A stretch of 64,000 bases of DNA from Bradyrhizobium yuanmingense (GCF_900094575.1 NZ_FMAE01000013.1:1-64000), one strand, 5' to 3'. Shown: positions 24,948 to 34,630, counted from the stretch's first letter. Notes: generated by a model not told the origin, from the letters alone. Program-made: numbers and translations.

Positions 24948-25643
24948 TCAGCCGATCTTTTTGGAAAAGAAGCTGCGCCGCGATATGATGTCTTCCCGGA
25001 TCACCGCGTAGATGTGGACCAGCGCAAACATCACGATGACCCACAGGCCGAGATGATGCAAGGTGTGGACGTCCTGACTGTTCGGCCAGATTGAAAACAG
25101 CCAGCCGAACACCTTGTACTGCCAGCTGTCAGTACCGGCACCTTGCCCATAAAGTGCAAAGCCAGTGACGACCATGAACGTGATCGTCTGTGTAAACATG
25201 AAGAACATTGCGAGCTGAGCAAGGCGATCGTGCCCGGGGCGCCTGTCAGGATCCCCTGTAAGGAACGCATACCAGAGTATCTCCTGATACACCTCCCGCC
25301 AGAAGCACCCGCGCCAGAGCGGCACGCAAAAGATCTGGATGGCATGCGCATTTCCCATCAAGGCCCAGTAGATGCGCAGAAGAAAGCCAACGCTGGCCAC
25401 ATATCCCGCCGCGAAATGGGCAAAGCGGATATAGCCGAACAGGAAATTGCGGCTTGCCTCTCCCTTCATCGCTGGTGTGCCGGTCCCAATAAGGTAGCCG
25501 GTTAAACTTAGTACCAGAATGGCCGCCGCGTTAGCCCAATGCCACAGTCGCACCGGCGCATAAACGTGGGCGACGCCACCGCCAATGCTGCGATCAGTCG
25601 GTGCCGCATCGTCGGCGGTGAGGAGCTTCCCCCTATCCAGCAT
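24948..25643 (-). CDS. hupC: Ni/Fe-hydrogenase b-type cytochrome HupC
   Basis: A 231-residue membrane protein with four predicted helices (WANAAAILVLSLTGYLIGTG; FAHFAAGYVASVGFLLRIYW; LAMFFMFTQTITFMVVTGFA; HLGLWVIVMFALVHIYAVIR). Histidines at RLWHW, RFAHF, HTLHHLG and LVHIY fit the two b-haem ligands of the HupC/HyaC family. It anchors HupSL to the periplasmic face of the cytoplasmic membrane and passes H2 electrons to quinone. It starts 4 bases after hupL stops. Confidence 0.96.
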   Translation of the reverse strand: MLDRGKLLTADDAAPTDRSIGGGVAHVYAPVRLWHWANAAAILVLSLTGYLIGTGTPAMKGEASRNFLFGYIRFAHFAAGYVASVGFLLRIYWALMGNAHAIQIFCVPLWRGCFWREVYQEILWYAFLTGDPDRRPGHDRLAQLAMFFMFTQTITFMVVTGFALYGQGAGTDSWQYKVFGWLFSIWPNSQDVHTLHHLGLWVIVMFALVHIYAVIREDIISRRSFFSKKIG

Positions 25644-25647
25644 GGAC

Positions 25648-27438
25648 CTAACGCACTTTAACTGAAGCCATTTCTTGGCCCTCAGGACTCATCACGTGGG
25701 TCGAGCAAGCCAAGCACGGGTCAAAGGAATGGATCGTGCGCAAGATCTCCTGGGGCCGCTGCGGATCGGCCATCGGGGTACCGATCAGCGAAGCTTCAAA
25801 AGCGCCAATATTGCCTTTGGAATCCCGAGGAGAACCGTTCCACGTCGTCGGAACGACACATTGATAATTGTCGATCTTAGCGTCCTTGATCTTGATCCAG
25901 TGGCCGAGTGCACCGCGAGGCGCCTCAGTGAACCCGTAACCCTTGGCCTCCTTACGCCAGCTTTCCGGGCGCCACCTGCTAACGTCGGCAGTTGCCGTAT
26001 TGCCTGCCTTGAGCTGGACTACGAGCTTATCCTGAAAATAACGCATCTGATGCGCCGCCCACTGGCATTCGAGCGCCCGCGCCGCTGTACGGCCAAGGGT
26101 CGAGAACAGCGCAGTCAGAGGCAGATTGAGCCGCTTGAGCAGTCTCTCGGCGGGATCCTTGAACTCGGCTTTCCCTTGCGCATAACCAATGATGTATCGC
26201 GCCAACGGCCCGACCTCGACGGCGTGGCCGCGCCAGCGCGGCGCTTTGATCCAGGAATACTTGCCGCCTTCGTCGAGTTCCTTGATATCTGTCTTGCTGC
26301 CTTTGAATTCTGGCCCCAGTTTAAAACTCGGCTCGGTAATGCCGTCCCAGGGATGCAGCCCACCGCAATCGCTGGGGTATTTATACCATGAATGCGCGAC
26401 GAATTCCTGGATCTGCTCGGGATCACCATGGTCGATCGGCAGTATCTCCTTGAGATTGCCATTAAGAATGACCCCGCGCGGCAGCTTGAGACTTTTCGCA
26501 GAACAGTCATTGGCGTTTTCGGGGATGTCGCCATAGGACATCACGCTTTTGCTCGAAAGACCACCGCCGTGGAGCCAGTCCTTATAGAACGAGCAGATTG
26601 CAGCAATGTCGGGTAGATAGACCTGCTCGACAAACTCGATCGAGCGGGCGATGATCGAGGACACGATATTCAGTCGTTCCATATTGATCGCGCCCACCGC
26701 ACCGATTCCGTCGATGTTGATCGCGCAGGGTACGCCGCCGACCAGCCAGTTCGGATGCGGGTTCTTGCCACCATAGATAGCTTGGATCTTGACAATCTCC
26801 TTCTGGAAGTCGAGCGCTTCCATATAATGAGCTACCGCCATCAGGTTTGCTTCCGGTGGTAGCTTGTAGGCCGGATGCCCCCAATAGCCATTCTTGAACG
26901 GACCGAGTTGCCCTGACCCGAAGAATTTGTTGAGCCGGATCTGAAAATCTCTGAAATAGCCGGGGGATGACAGCGGCCAAGGCGAGATAGACTGCGCCAG
27001 TGCGGAGGTCGACTTGGGATCGGCGTTGAGCGCGGAAACCACGTCGACCCAATCCAACGCATGCAAGTGATAGAAATGTACGAGGTGATCATGCACGAGC
27101 AAGCACAACTGCATGATGTTACGGATCGAATTGGCATTCTCCGGAATCACGATTCCTAGTGCATTTTCAACCGCGCGCACGGAGGCGAGCGCATGGGTGC
27201 CGGTGCAGACCCCGCAGATCCGCTCGGTGAACGCCCAGGCGTCGCGCGGATCGCGCCCGCGCAGGATGACTTCGATGCCACGCCACATTGTCCCGCTTGA
27301 GACCGCATTGCGGATTACATTGTCGGAATCGAGATTGGCTTCGACGCGCAGGTGGCCTTCGATCCGCGTCAGCGGATCGATGACGATTCGCCTGCCGGAA
27401 CGATCGAGACTGAACCCGTTCGGCGTCTGGATGGCCAC
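25648..27438 (-). CDS. hupL: Uptake [NiFe]-hydrogenase large subunit HupL
   Basis: A 596-residue protein starting with the typical VIDPLTRIEGHLRVEANL. It has the proximal nickel-binding motif RICGVCTGTHALAS at about 73-86 and the distal DPCLACSTHVM near the C-terminus. The last 15 residues after the His of that motif (MSPEGQEMASVKVR region) are the peptide removed by HupD. The active site Ni-Fe(CN)2CO oxidises H2 released by nitrogenase. It starts 12 bp after hupS, and no lesion was seen. Confidence 0.98.
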   Translation of the reverse strand: MAIQTPNGFSLDRSGRRIVIDPLTRIEGHLRVEANLDSDNVIRNAVSSGTMWRGIEVILRGRDPRDAWAFTERICGVCTGTHALASVRAVENALGIVIPENANSIRNIMQLCLLVHDHLVHFYHLHALDWVDVVSALNADPKSTSALAQSISPWPLSSPGYFRDFQIRLNKFFGSGQLGPFKNGYWGHPAYKLPPEANLMAVAHYMEALDFQKEIVKIQAIYGGKNPHPNWLVGGVPCAINIDGIGAVGAINMERLNIVSSIIARSIEFVEQVYLPDIAAICSFYKDWLHGGGLSSKSVMSYGDIPENANDCSAKSLKLPRGVILNGNLKEILPIDHGDPEQIQEFVAHSWYKYPSDCGGLHPWDGITEPSFKLGPEFKGSKTDIKELDEGGKYSWIKAPRWRGHAVEVGPLARYIIGYAQGKAEFKDPAERLLKRLNLPLTALFSTLGRTAARALECQWAAHQMRYFQDKLVVQLKAGNTATADVSRWRPESWRKEAKGYGFTEAPRGALGHWIKIKDAKIDNYQCVVPTTWNGSPRDSKGNIGAFEASLIGTPMADPQRPQEILRTIHSFDPCLACSTHVMSPEGQEMASVKVR

Positions 27439-27450
27439 CGTCGTATCTCC

Positions 27451-28551
27451 TCAACTCGGTTTGCCTTTACCGGCCGCGCGATCCGGCTTGTGGGTCAACC
27501 GCTTCACGGCGGTGACCGCCGCATGGGCAGCAACCGTTAGCCCGAGCACCCCGGCAGCGGCCATGCCGATCTTGTCGGCGTTCTCCTCAATGCCGAACTG
27601 CTTGATGGTTGTAAGTCGGTCGTAAAATGACCCTTTGTCCCAGAAGCCGTCCTCAGAACAGCCGAGGCAGCCGTGACCGGATTGAACGGGAAATGAAACG
27701 CCGCCGTTCCACCGAACGGCCGAACAGGCATTGTAGGTGGTTGGCCCCTTGCAGCCCATCTTGTACAGGCAATAGCCCTTGCGCACGTACCTATCGTCCC
27801 ACTCTTCGACGAATTGGCCAGCGTCGAAATGGGAACGCCGATAGCACTTGTCGTGAATGCGCTCGGAATAAAACATACTTGGACGTCCTTGGCGATCGAG
27901 CTCCGGAAGCTTTCCGAACGTGACGATGAACGTCACGAGACCACTCATGATCTCTGCGATAGGAGGACACCCGGGCACCTTGATGATGGGCTTGTCGGTG
28001 ATCACCTTATCGATTGGCGCCGCGCCAGTCGGATTGGGCTTGGCCGCTTGCACGCATCCCCAGGACGCACACGTGCCCCAAGCGATGATTGCCATGGCCC
28101 CTTCTGCCATCCACCTGAGCTTCTCAACGAACGGTTTGCCGCCGTCAATGCAGAACATGCCACCCTCCTTCAACGGCGGATTGCCTTCGACTGCGAGCAC
28201 ATACCTGCCTTTGTACTTGGCACGGGTTTCTTCCAGGATGGCCTCAGCCTGGTGTCCAGCCGCCGCCATGATCGTATCGTCATAGTCGAGCGAAATCATC
28301 GACAGCAGCGCGTCTTTAATCAAGGGATGGGCCGAGCGGATAAAGCTTTCCGAGCAACAGGTACACTCGAGCCCGTGCAACCAGATGACGGGCACACGCG
28401 GTTTGGTTTCGAGGGCATGGGCAATATTGCTTGCGGTGAGCGAACCAAGTCCCAAGCTCGCGGCCGTCACACTACAGAATTTGTGGAAACTACGGCGCGT
28501 GATACCCTGACGTCTGATCACGCTGTAGAACGTTTCCGTTGCATCATCCAT
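27451..28551 (-). CDS. hupS: Uptake [NiFe]-hydrogenase small subunit HupS
   Basis: A 366-residue protein with a Tat signal (RRSFHKF at residues 19-25, then a hydrophobic stretch), the cluster-binding GLECTCCSESF, GTCASWGCVQAAKPNPT, KVPGCPPIAE, CYRRSHFDAGQF, YCLYKMGCKGPTTYNAC and HGCLGCSEDGFWDKG, and a C-terminal membrane anchor. It holds three Fe-S clusters that carry electrons from HupL. The ATG at 28551 is preceded by GGAAGG; a TTG four codons upstream is less likely. It is the first gene of the hup-hyp operon. Confidence 0.98.
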   Translation of the reverse strand: MDDATETFYSVIRRQGITRRSFHKFCSVTAASLGLGSLTASNIAHALETKPRVPVIWLHGLECTCCSESFIRSAHPLIKDALLSMISLDYDDTIMAAAGHQAEAILEETRAKYKGRYVLAVEGNPPLKEGGMFCIDGGKPFVEKLRWMAEGAMAIIAWGTCASWGCVQAAKPNPTGAAPIDKVITDKPIIKVPGCPPIAEIMSGLVTFIVTFGKLPELDRQGRPSMFYSERIHDKCYRRSHFDAGQFVEEWDDRYVRKGYCLYKMGCKGPTTYNACSAVRWNGGVSFPVQSGHGCLGCSEDGFWDKGSFYDRLTTIKQFGIEENADKIGMAAAGVLGLTVAAHAAVTAVKRLTHKPDRAAGKGKPS

Positions 28552-28599
28552 GAAACCTTCCAAGTGAGTAGTCGTGGCCGTTACGAATTACTGACGTTT

Positions 28600-28615
28600 A
28601 GCAAGAACCAGGCCA
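28600..28615 (-). promoter_or_regulatory. Sigma-54 (-24/-12) promoter of the hup operon
   Basis: Minus strand reads TGGCCTG-GTTC-TTGCT: GG and GC are 10 bases apart, with a good -12 half. It is 48 bp before the hupS ATG. hupS promoters of Bradyrhizobium and Rhizobium are known to be sigma-54 dependent. Confidence 0.8.
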
Positions 28616-28733
28616 GCGAAGCGAAACACTTAAGACATCAAGCGACCGCCGAAATTTGCGCAATTGTGAACCCGGCCACGTGCCAGCCCCTTTGCCATGG
28701 ATCTGTCATGCTGATGGTGTTCAGTTTTGAAGA

Positions 28734-28749
28734 TGTGAGCACTTGAACA
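28734..28749. promoter_or_regulatory. NifA-type activator site before hupS
   Basis: TGT-GAGCACTTGA-ACA is a perfect TGT-N10-ACA site, 119 bp above the -24 element. In Rhizobium leguminosarum hupS is activated by NifA through such a site, whereas the chromosomal Bradyrhizobium japonicum locus uses HoxA. With no hoxA in this window, NifA control is the simplest reading. Confidence 0.6.
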
Positions 28750-29349
28750 AATCAGCAGGAAGGTTCACCACTGCACGGGGACTAACCTACAATCGCGACA
28801 CTCGTCAGCCCGATTGTCGAATAGAATTGGCGCAGTGGACGGGCACCGCACTGCCCGCTCCCAATCAGGCCTGCCGATTGCTGACCAACGAGGCGTTCAA
28901 GCTCTCATGATCGCGACTGCACAGGCGGCCCGTCAAAAAGCGGCCGTCGAGCGAGGAAGAGAGGCCGCAATGGACCGAGCCGCGATGCGCCCCGCTGACG
29001 TTGCTTTGGGAGCTGGTCAACTCGATCTGATTTTGGTAAAAGCGCCTCCTCGCACCTCATCGCAACGGCGCTGTGGGCAAGAGACCGGACGTTTAATATC
29101 ATCTAGGAGCGTTCATCGCACAAGCCAATCGGTGGCAAGGCGCGACGTCGTGGCGCATCGCGACACTCACCCGCTTGCAGGAGCTTCTTCGCGACAGCGG
29201 AGGCGATCGTGTCTTGAAGCATTGGTGCGATCCATCCGACGCGGATAGAAGGCAACGGCGCCTACATTCACTCGACATCGATCCGTATTAGCAACACTGC
29301 CTGTCTGCTACCCAAAACGGATCATCGAGCTTTTCGAGGGAAAGTGAAA
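28750..29349. other. Region without intact gene upstream of hupS
   Basis: About 600 bp. On the plus strand a broken frame (28940-29280) reads pieces such as APLTLLWELVNS, GAFIAQANRWQGATSWRIAT and LTRLQELLRDSGGDRVLKHW, separated by stops. It looks like an eroded gene, but I do not recognise the family. hupUV/hupNOP are absent. Confidence 0.4.
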
Positions 29350-30607
29350 TCATCGGAGTATCGCGGCATAGACGATATACTGGACTTGTTCGCGGTAGTA
29401 CTTCCGGATTTCCCCGGGCGCCGCCGTTCCGACCACCACGACCAGACGCTCTTTTGGGTCGCAGAAAAATTGTGTGCCGTAGGCGCCGGTCCAGGTGAAC
29501 TCTCCTGGATTGCCCGGAACCGCTGAAAGCCCCCCGGCTAGCCGTACAGCCACTCCAAGCCCGAACCCGAAGCCGGCACGGTGCGCTTCCACATTGGCGA
29601 CTTTATTTTGATTCCTGGCCCGAGGTGGTTGGAGATCATGTGGCGCACCGTCCTCGGACCAAGAATCCGCTGCCCATCGAGCTCCCCGCCGTTGAGCAGC
29701 ATTTGTCCAAAGCGCACGTAGTCACCGACTGTCGCAAATGCGCATGCTCCCCCGCGGTCAAACTTCGTCTGGCTTTCGAGGAGTTCGATGTCTTGCGGCT
29801 TTCCCGTCAGCGGGTCCTCCGAAAATGGACGCGCGAGGCGCTCGCGTTGCCATTCCGACAAACGGAAAGTGGCATCTTGTATTTTGATGGGCTTCCATAG
29901 GTTGCGGATGAGATAGTCGCCCAATCGCTGTTCGCTGACCTGTTCAATGACAGCTCCCAGCACATCGGTCGAGAAGCCGTATTCGAATTCCGTCCCCGGT
30001 TGGTGCGCTAGCGGCAGCTTGGTAATCGCTTCGATGAAAGCCTGCTTATCGCCCCTTAGGGGCGGGTCGGCGAAACCGGGATAGAGACGCGCCACTTGGT
30101 CTGAGCTGTCGGGCGCACCGTAGGTGAGTCCGGTTGTGTGGCGATAAAGATCGTGGATGCAGATCGCAGAACTCTGCGTTTGAAATATTAATGACCCTTA
30201 TGCTGTGGCACTGCCACCTTCATGTTTGCGAATTCCGGGTAGTAATCCGTAAGCTTGGCGTGTAGAGGAAGGCGACCTTCCTCCATAAGGATGAGCCCAG
30301 CAACGGCCACCATCGGTTTGGTCATAGAAGCAAGCGCGAAGATCGCATCGAGCCGCATCGGGCTTCCTTTTACGGGGTCGAGTTGGCCGTACGCTTTGTA
30401 GTGAATCAGCTTGCCGTCTCTCGCGATTGCAATCACCGCGCCCGGCACGCGTTTGCTTGCAATCTCGCGAGCGAAGAACTCGTCTAGCTTGGCAAGGCGC
30501 TGCTGAGAAACGCCGACCTCATCGGCCGCTGCTTCGGGCAGAGGCGCGGAGTGCACCGAATTGAGAGCGAATGCAGCAGCTGCCGTGGCTATAGCAAGCT
30601 TGTTCAT
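29350..30607 (-). pseudogene. Beta-lactamase-related serine hydrolase, broken
   Basis: The N-terminal piece (30607 to about 30188) begins with a signal peptide MNKLAIATAAAAFALNSV and contains DEFFAREIASKRVPGAVIAI and the catalytic SxxK motif ASMTKPMVAV. A second piece (30095-29538), after missing bases, has KLPLAHQPGTEFEYGFSTDV (the YxN-like region) and GGACAFATVGDYVRFGQMLL. A third, in another frame, holds the C-terminal GEFTWTGAYGTQFFCDPKER. Together they form the usual class C-type esterase/beta-lactamase of about 430 residues, periplasmic. Stops near 30188 and 29560 abolish it. Confidence 0.85.
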
Positions 30608-30704
30608 TGTACCCTCGGAAGGATGGATGGGCCCAGTTTGCAAGACTGCCGCCCGCATTAGGATGTCGGGCGGCAGTCCTAAGACGATTAGGTGCCCCTC
30701 CTGG

Positions 30705-31363
30705 CACAGTGTCTGTCGATGAGCGCTAAAGTGAAGATTGTCGGCGAACATCACCATACCACCAGCAATCACACTTGCCTCACGCCAGCGCGACGCTTGG
30801 ACGTAGTCTACGACGTAGGCCGACAACACCTTAGTGCGCCCAGGAATATTGCCGCCGATCATCATCACGACGCCGAATGTGCCGATCGTATGAGAAAAGC
30901 CAACCACGGCGGCTTTAACAAATTCCAATCGCGCCAGTGGCGCGGTGATGGGGATGAAGGCATACAACGGCGAAACGCACCCGGTCGTCTCCAAGGGGAA
31001 ATCGCCTATCGCAACAAAGGCGTTACGGATCGGCTACACGACTAACGGCAGCGCCGAGAGGACCGATCCGACCACGATTCCGGCGAAAGTAAAGGCCAGC
31101 GTGCGCTCGCCCCAGAAAGAGGCGAGAACGCCACCCGGTCCGTGGGGGCCGAGCAAAACGAGGACGCAAAAGCCGAGAGCCGTTGGCGGCAGCACCAGCG
31201 GCAGGGCGATCAACGTGGCCACCGCCTCGCTCGCAAAGGTCTTTGAGCGCGCTAGCCACCAAGCCAGGGGCACACCAATCAAGAGAAGGATCACGGTCGT
31301 CAAGCTGGCGAGCTCAATCGTGAGCGCAAGGGATTGCGAAATCTCTGCCCAAACCACATCCAT
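30705..31363 (-). pseudogene. modB: Molybdate ABC transporter permease ModB, nonsense mutant
   Basis: The frame from 31363 reads MDVVWAEISQSLALTIELAS and LIGVPLAWWLARSKTFASEA, VATLIALPLVLPPTALGF, the normal ModB start. It stops at TAG (31034-31036), and the same frame then continues with PIRNAFVAIG, PLARLEFVKAAVVGFSHTIG and GVVMMIGGNIPGRTKVLSAY (EAA-loop region) up to about 30705. In normal ModB the residue at the stop is usually Gln (..QPL..AF..IG), so a CAG to TAG change explains it. The gene made part of a molybdate importer. modA and modC are not seen here. Confidence 0.85.
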
Positions 31364-32062
31364 CTGCGTCAGCCCGCCAGGGAGCGCGGGCCGACGTATC
31401 CTGACAGTGATGGCCTGCACGTGCGGCTCACGCGGCGCGGTGGCGCGAATCGCCCGTTGGTCGCGCGGCAGCTCGTGGCGGCCGCCAAATTCACGCGCTT
31501 CGTTTGTGCAAGCAAGAGCGGCATTGCAAGCCTCATCGACAACTCCTGTGGCAGGTCCGCTTCGGTTCATATGACGGCGGCAACTTCTCATTTGTCATCA
31601 GCAATTCCTGTGCCGGGTACGAACAGTGGCAGCTCTATGCTCAGCGAGAGAAATTCGCGTGGACGGCGACGTCACTTTGGAGTGGACCTAACACTCTGTT
31701 AGGTTTCCGGCACCTTTGTTTGCGAGCAGACAGCGACGGCCCTGCAAGGAAGCGTTAGAAATTGTCAGCCGAAGAGATCCCTGTGTGGTTGGTCGACGGC
31801 TCGCCGCGCCGGTAGTGGAGCGGACCGCAGGAAGCCCGTCGTTTGGCAGCAACAGGAACGGGTAGCCGATAACTCGTTGTAAGCTGCTTCTGCGACGGCG
31901 CAAAAGGCGCGAGGGGCCGTGAGCGAAGCCGGCCTCGTGACCGCCCTGGCCAATGCGGATCGTCAGCACAGGCCTGGAGACAAACGCCCCCGTGCACATC
32001 GAGCTTTGCCGGTAGTTCCTACATCAATGGCTTTTACGAACAATCTTGTTTTCCAAGCCGCG
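31364..32062. other. Region without recognisable gene
   Basis: About 700 bp between the modB relic and the nod box. Several short frames on both strands are Arg/Ser-rich, with no recognisable domain. No nodD or other LysR gene stands divergent to the nod box. Confidence 0.5.
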
Positions 32063-32111
32063 CTTCCATCCGGCAAATGCGTGCAATCCAAACTATCGAT
32101 TTTACCGATGC
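32063..32111 (+). promoter_or_regulatory. nod box (NodD-dependent promoter) upstream of dctA
   Basis: The 49-bp stretch fits the nod-box consensus along its full length. The left part starts CTTCCATCCGGCA, then AATG, and after six bases the strongly conserved right half reads ATCCAAACTATCGATTTTAC and CGATGC (consensus ATC-AAACAATCRATTTTACCAATC). By my count about 32 of 38 defined positions agree. The site is on the plus strand, 378 bp before dctA, the first gene downstream. NodD with a flavonoid would activate it. Confidence 0.75.
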
Positions 32112-32310
32112 CACGTGTTGTTGCATCGATCTCAGCACTGTGTGCATATCGAGCACGCTAAGGCTCCCAGTCGAGACGTAACTCCGCCAATGCGCGCTAC
32201 GCTGCAATTATTTTTTCGACCTTGCGAATGCGGTCCGCGCTCGACTCAGCCAATCCCGCCCAGGCAGACGACTTGTCCACGACTGATCAATCGGCCGCCG
32301 CTTAGGCATC

Positions 32311-32326
32311 TGGTGCATATCTTGCT
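32311..32326 (+). promoter_or_regulatory. Sigma-54-like promoter upstream of dctA
   Basis: TGGTGCA-TATC-TTGCT keeps GG-N10-GC spacing and a perfect -12 half; the -24 half differs from TGGCACG at three positions. It lies about 160 bp before the dctA ATG. dctA genes are classically sigma-54 dependent (DctD or NifA). No TGT-N10-ACA site was found just upstream, so the activator is open. Confidence 0.5.
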
Positions 32327-32488
32327 TAACGAGAATGGACAACGTAACTACACGCCTGCCTTTGGAAGGACGCGCCGGCTCCCGGAACCGTCTTCAATCG
32401 GACACGGCTAAAATGATGAGTCTCGTATGACGCTGCCGCCTCTGAAGCGCGGCGGCTCACATTCGAGTATATTCGGGAAGGAAGCGTC

Positions 32489-33811
32489 ATGACCACCATG
32501 GCAACTGCGGCGCCTGCACGCGCGTCGCAAGCTTGGTATAAGATACTCTACGTTCAGGTGCTGATCGCGATCTTTATGGGCGCCGTGGTCGGCTGCCTCT
32601 GGCCATCTCTAGCCACCAACGACTGGATTAAGGCCCTCGGTGACGGGTTCATCAAGCTCATCAAGATGGTGATCGCGCCGATTATTTTCTGCACCGTCAC
32701 ATCTGGTATTGCGCATATTCAGGATGCGAAGAAAGTGGGGTGCGTCGGCGTGAAGGCGCTGTTCTATTTCGAGATCGTGTCCAGCTTTGCCTTGCTGTTG
32801 GGCCTTGTTATGGGCAATCTCGTCCAAATCGGCCATGGCCTTGCGGTCAAGCCGGATGCTGCGGCGGTCGCCAATTACGTCAAGCAGGCGGAAGCTTCGA
32901 AGACCGTCGACTTTTTTCTCAACATCATTCCCGATAGCGTGGTCGGCGCCTTCGCTCGCGGGGATGTTCTGCAGGTTCTACTGTTCGCGATCCTTTTCGG
33001 CTTTTCTCTGATGGCTCTGGGAAAACGTGGGGAGCGGCTGCGCGGCATGATTGACGACGTCGCGCACGCAGTGTTCGGCGTAATCGCTATTGTAATGAAA
33101 GCGGCCCCGGTCGGCGCCTTCGGCGCCATGGCGTTCACGGTCGGCAAGTTTGGGCCGGCAGCACTCGGTAATTTGATCGGTCTGATCGCGCTGTTTTACG
33201 CAACAGCCGCGCTGTTTGTTGTGGTGGTGCTCGGCCTGATCGCGCGCCTCGTCGGTTTTTCGATTTTCAAGTTTCTTGTCTATATCAAAGACGAGATTCT
33301 GATCGTGCTCGGTACGTCATCCTCCGAAAGCGCGCTGCCGCAATTGATGGAGAAGCTCGAGCGGTTGGGCTGCTCGAAGACGGTCGTCGGACTGGTGGTG
33401 CCAACTGGCTATTCCTTCAACCTCGACGGCACCAACATCTACATGACACTTGCAACCTTGTTCATTGCCCAGGCACTCGGGGTCGATCTCTCCTTTAACC
33501 AGCAGCTCACGATCTTGCTCGTGGCAATGCTAACGTCGAAGGGAGCGAGCGGCGTCACCGGCGCTGGCTTCATCACCCTTGCTGCGACATTGTCGGTGGT
33601 AAACCCAGCGCTTGTGCCGGGCATGGCAATCGTATTTTCGATCGACAAGTTCATGAGCGAGGTGCGCGCCCTGACGAACATCATCGGCAATGGTATCGCA
33701 GCCGTGTTCGTATCCTGGTGGGAAGACGAGCTAGAGCACGGAACGCTGCAGGCTCGGCTCAACCAGCCCACAGTTTCGACCACTATCGACCCTACAAGCA
33801 CAATGAAGTAG
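32489..33811 (+). CDS. dctA: C4-dicarboxylate transport protein DctA
   Basis: A 440-residue member of the dicarboxylate/amino acid:cation symporter family with about 8-10 membrane helices. It has VQVLIAIFMGAVVGCLWPSL near the start, FIKLIKMVIAPIIFCTVTSG, the hairpin region GTSSSESALPQLMEKLERLG, VGLVVPTGYSFNLDGTNIYM and LTSKGASGVTGAGFITLAAT. It imports succinate, malate and fumarate, the main carbon supply of bacteroids. GGGAAGGAAG stands before the ATG. A nod box and a -24/-12-like site lie upstream. A dctA gene on the symbiotic replicon is also known in Rhizobium NGR234. Confidence 0.96.
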   Translation: MTTMATAAPARASQAWYKILYVQVLIAIFMGAVVGCLWPSLATNDWIKALGDGFIKLIKMVIAPIIFCTVTSGIAHIQDAKKVGCVGVKALFYFEIVSSFALLLGLVMGNLVQIGHGLAVKPDAAAVANYVKQAEASKTVDFFLNIIPDSVVGAFARGDVLQVLLFAILFGFSLMALGKRGERLRGMIDDVAHAVFGVIAIVMKAAPVGAFGAMAFTVGKFGPAALGNLIGLIALFYATAALFVVVVLGLIARLVGFSIFKFLVYIKDEILIVLGTSSSESALPQLMEKLERLGCSKTVVGLVVPTGYSFNLDGTNIYMTLATLFIAQALGVDLSFNQQLTILLVAMLTSKGASGVTGAGFITLAATLSVVNPALVPGMAIVFSIDKFMSEVRALTNIIGNGIAAVFVSWWEDELEHGTLQARLNQPTVSTTIDPTSTMK

Positions 33812-34566
33812 GTCCCGGATCTTAACCGCCACCATCCGAACACGAACTGAATGCAAGAGACACATTTCTCGTACTTCGAATCGGCCAAGCCGACTTAAGG
33901 TGAGCCGGCACTGTCTCGTGCGCTCTCCAGTGCACAGCTCTTGCTCCGCGTCGCCGCCAGGCAGCTGCCCCTGAAAAGCACGCGATCAAAGAACTAGGGG
34001 CTTCTTCAAGGCGCCTCCTTGGGTGGTCACGGCTACCGTCCATCTGAATGCGGCGAGTCGTCCACACCGTCGGTTCGGTGTCATGTCGGCGCTCGATTCC
34101 ACCGAAACCAATTGGAGACGACTCCTCCGCAGCTAGGCGTGATGGCCTAATCGCCAGGTGGTTCGCGCAACTTGGCCTTCCTGTCTCGGCACATGAACGT
34201 TGCGCTTTCCTCCGCAGAACCGACTGTGCCGGCGAGATGAGTGGTTCGCCCGCTTGTTTCTGTTCGTTGCCGGTCCGGAGACCCGCCTGATCGTTTCGCT
34301 TCAACCTCTCGGCTGAACAAAAACCGCTGTCCTCGTCCGCGGGCCTAAAGGGGGTGCATCGGCTCGCAGGCTCGAGCGACTGCCGGCAAGGCTATCGGCA
34401 GGGGAGCAAAGCAGAGGTTTCAGCTTCGACTGCCGCAGGGTCAGCGACGCCTCATCGAAAAATTTAGGACAACTATACGTACGTTTATGATGCGTTTTTT
34501 CCCCGCGCGTGCTGAGTTCGGCCGCAGGTGATCAATCTCGGACACGCTCGATCCAAGCGTCGAGGA
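33812..34566. other. Region without recognisable gene between dctA and nodV
   Basis: About 750 bp. The minus frame 33822-34304 and the plus frame 34048-34290 show no domain or plausible start. No nod box, NifA site or tts box was seen here. Confidence 0.5.
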
Positions 34567-34596
34567 TTGCCCCATTTTTGCCTAAAATGCTATAGC
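34567..34596 (+). promoter_or_regulatory. Possible sigma-70-type promoter of nodVW
   Basis: TTGCCC, an 18-bp spacer and TATAGC stand 35 bp before the nodV ATG, with an AT-rich spacer. It is weakly supported and proposed only because nodVW are expected to be expressed constitutively. Confidence 0.25.
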
Positions 34597-34630
34597 TCTC
34601 CCGCCGGAGAACAGGCCGGACGGTCTCAAA

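Noticed and set aside
28742..28755. Possible FixK/FNR box (TTGAACAAATCAG) upstream of hupS
   Set aside because: It is one base too short for TTGAT-N4-ATCAA and mismatched; the NifA site overlapping it is far better.
33822..34304. 160-codon minus-strand ORF between dctA and nodV
   Set aside because: No domain and no ribosome site; it overlaps a plus-strand frame of similar quality.
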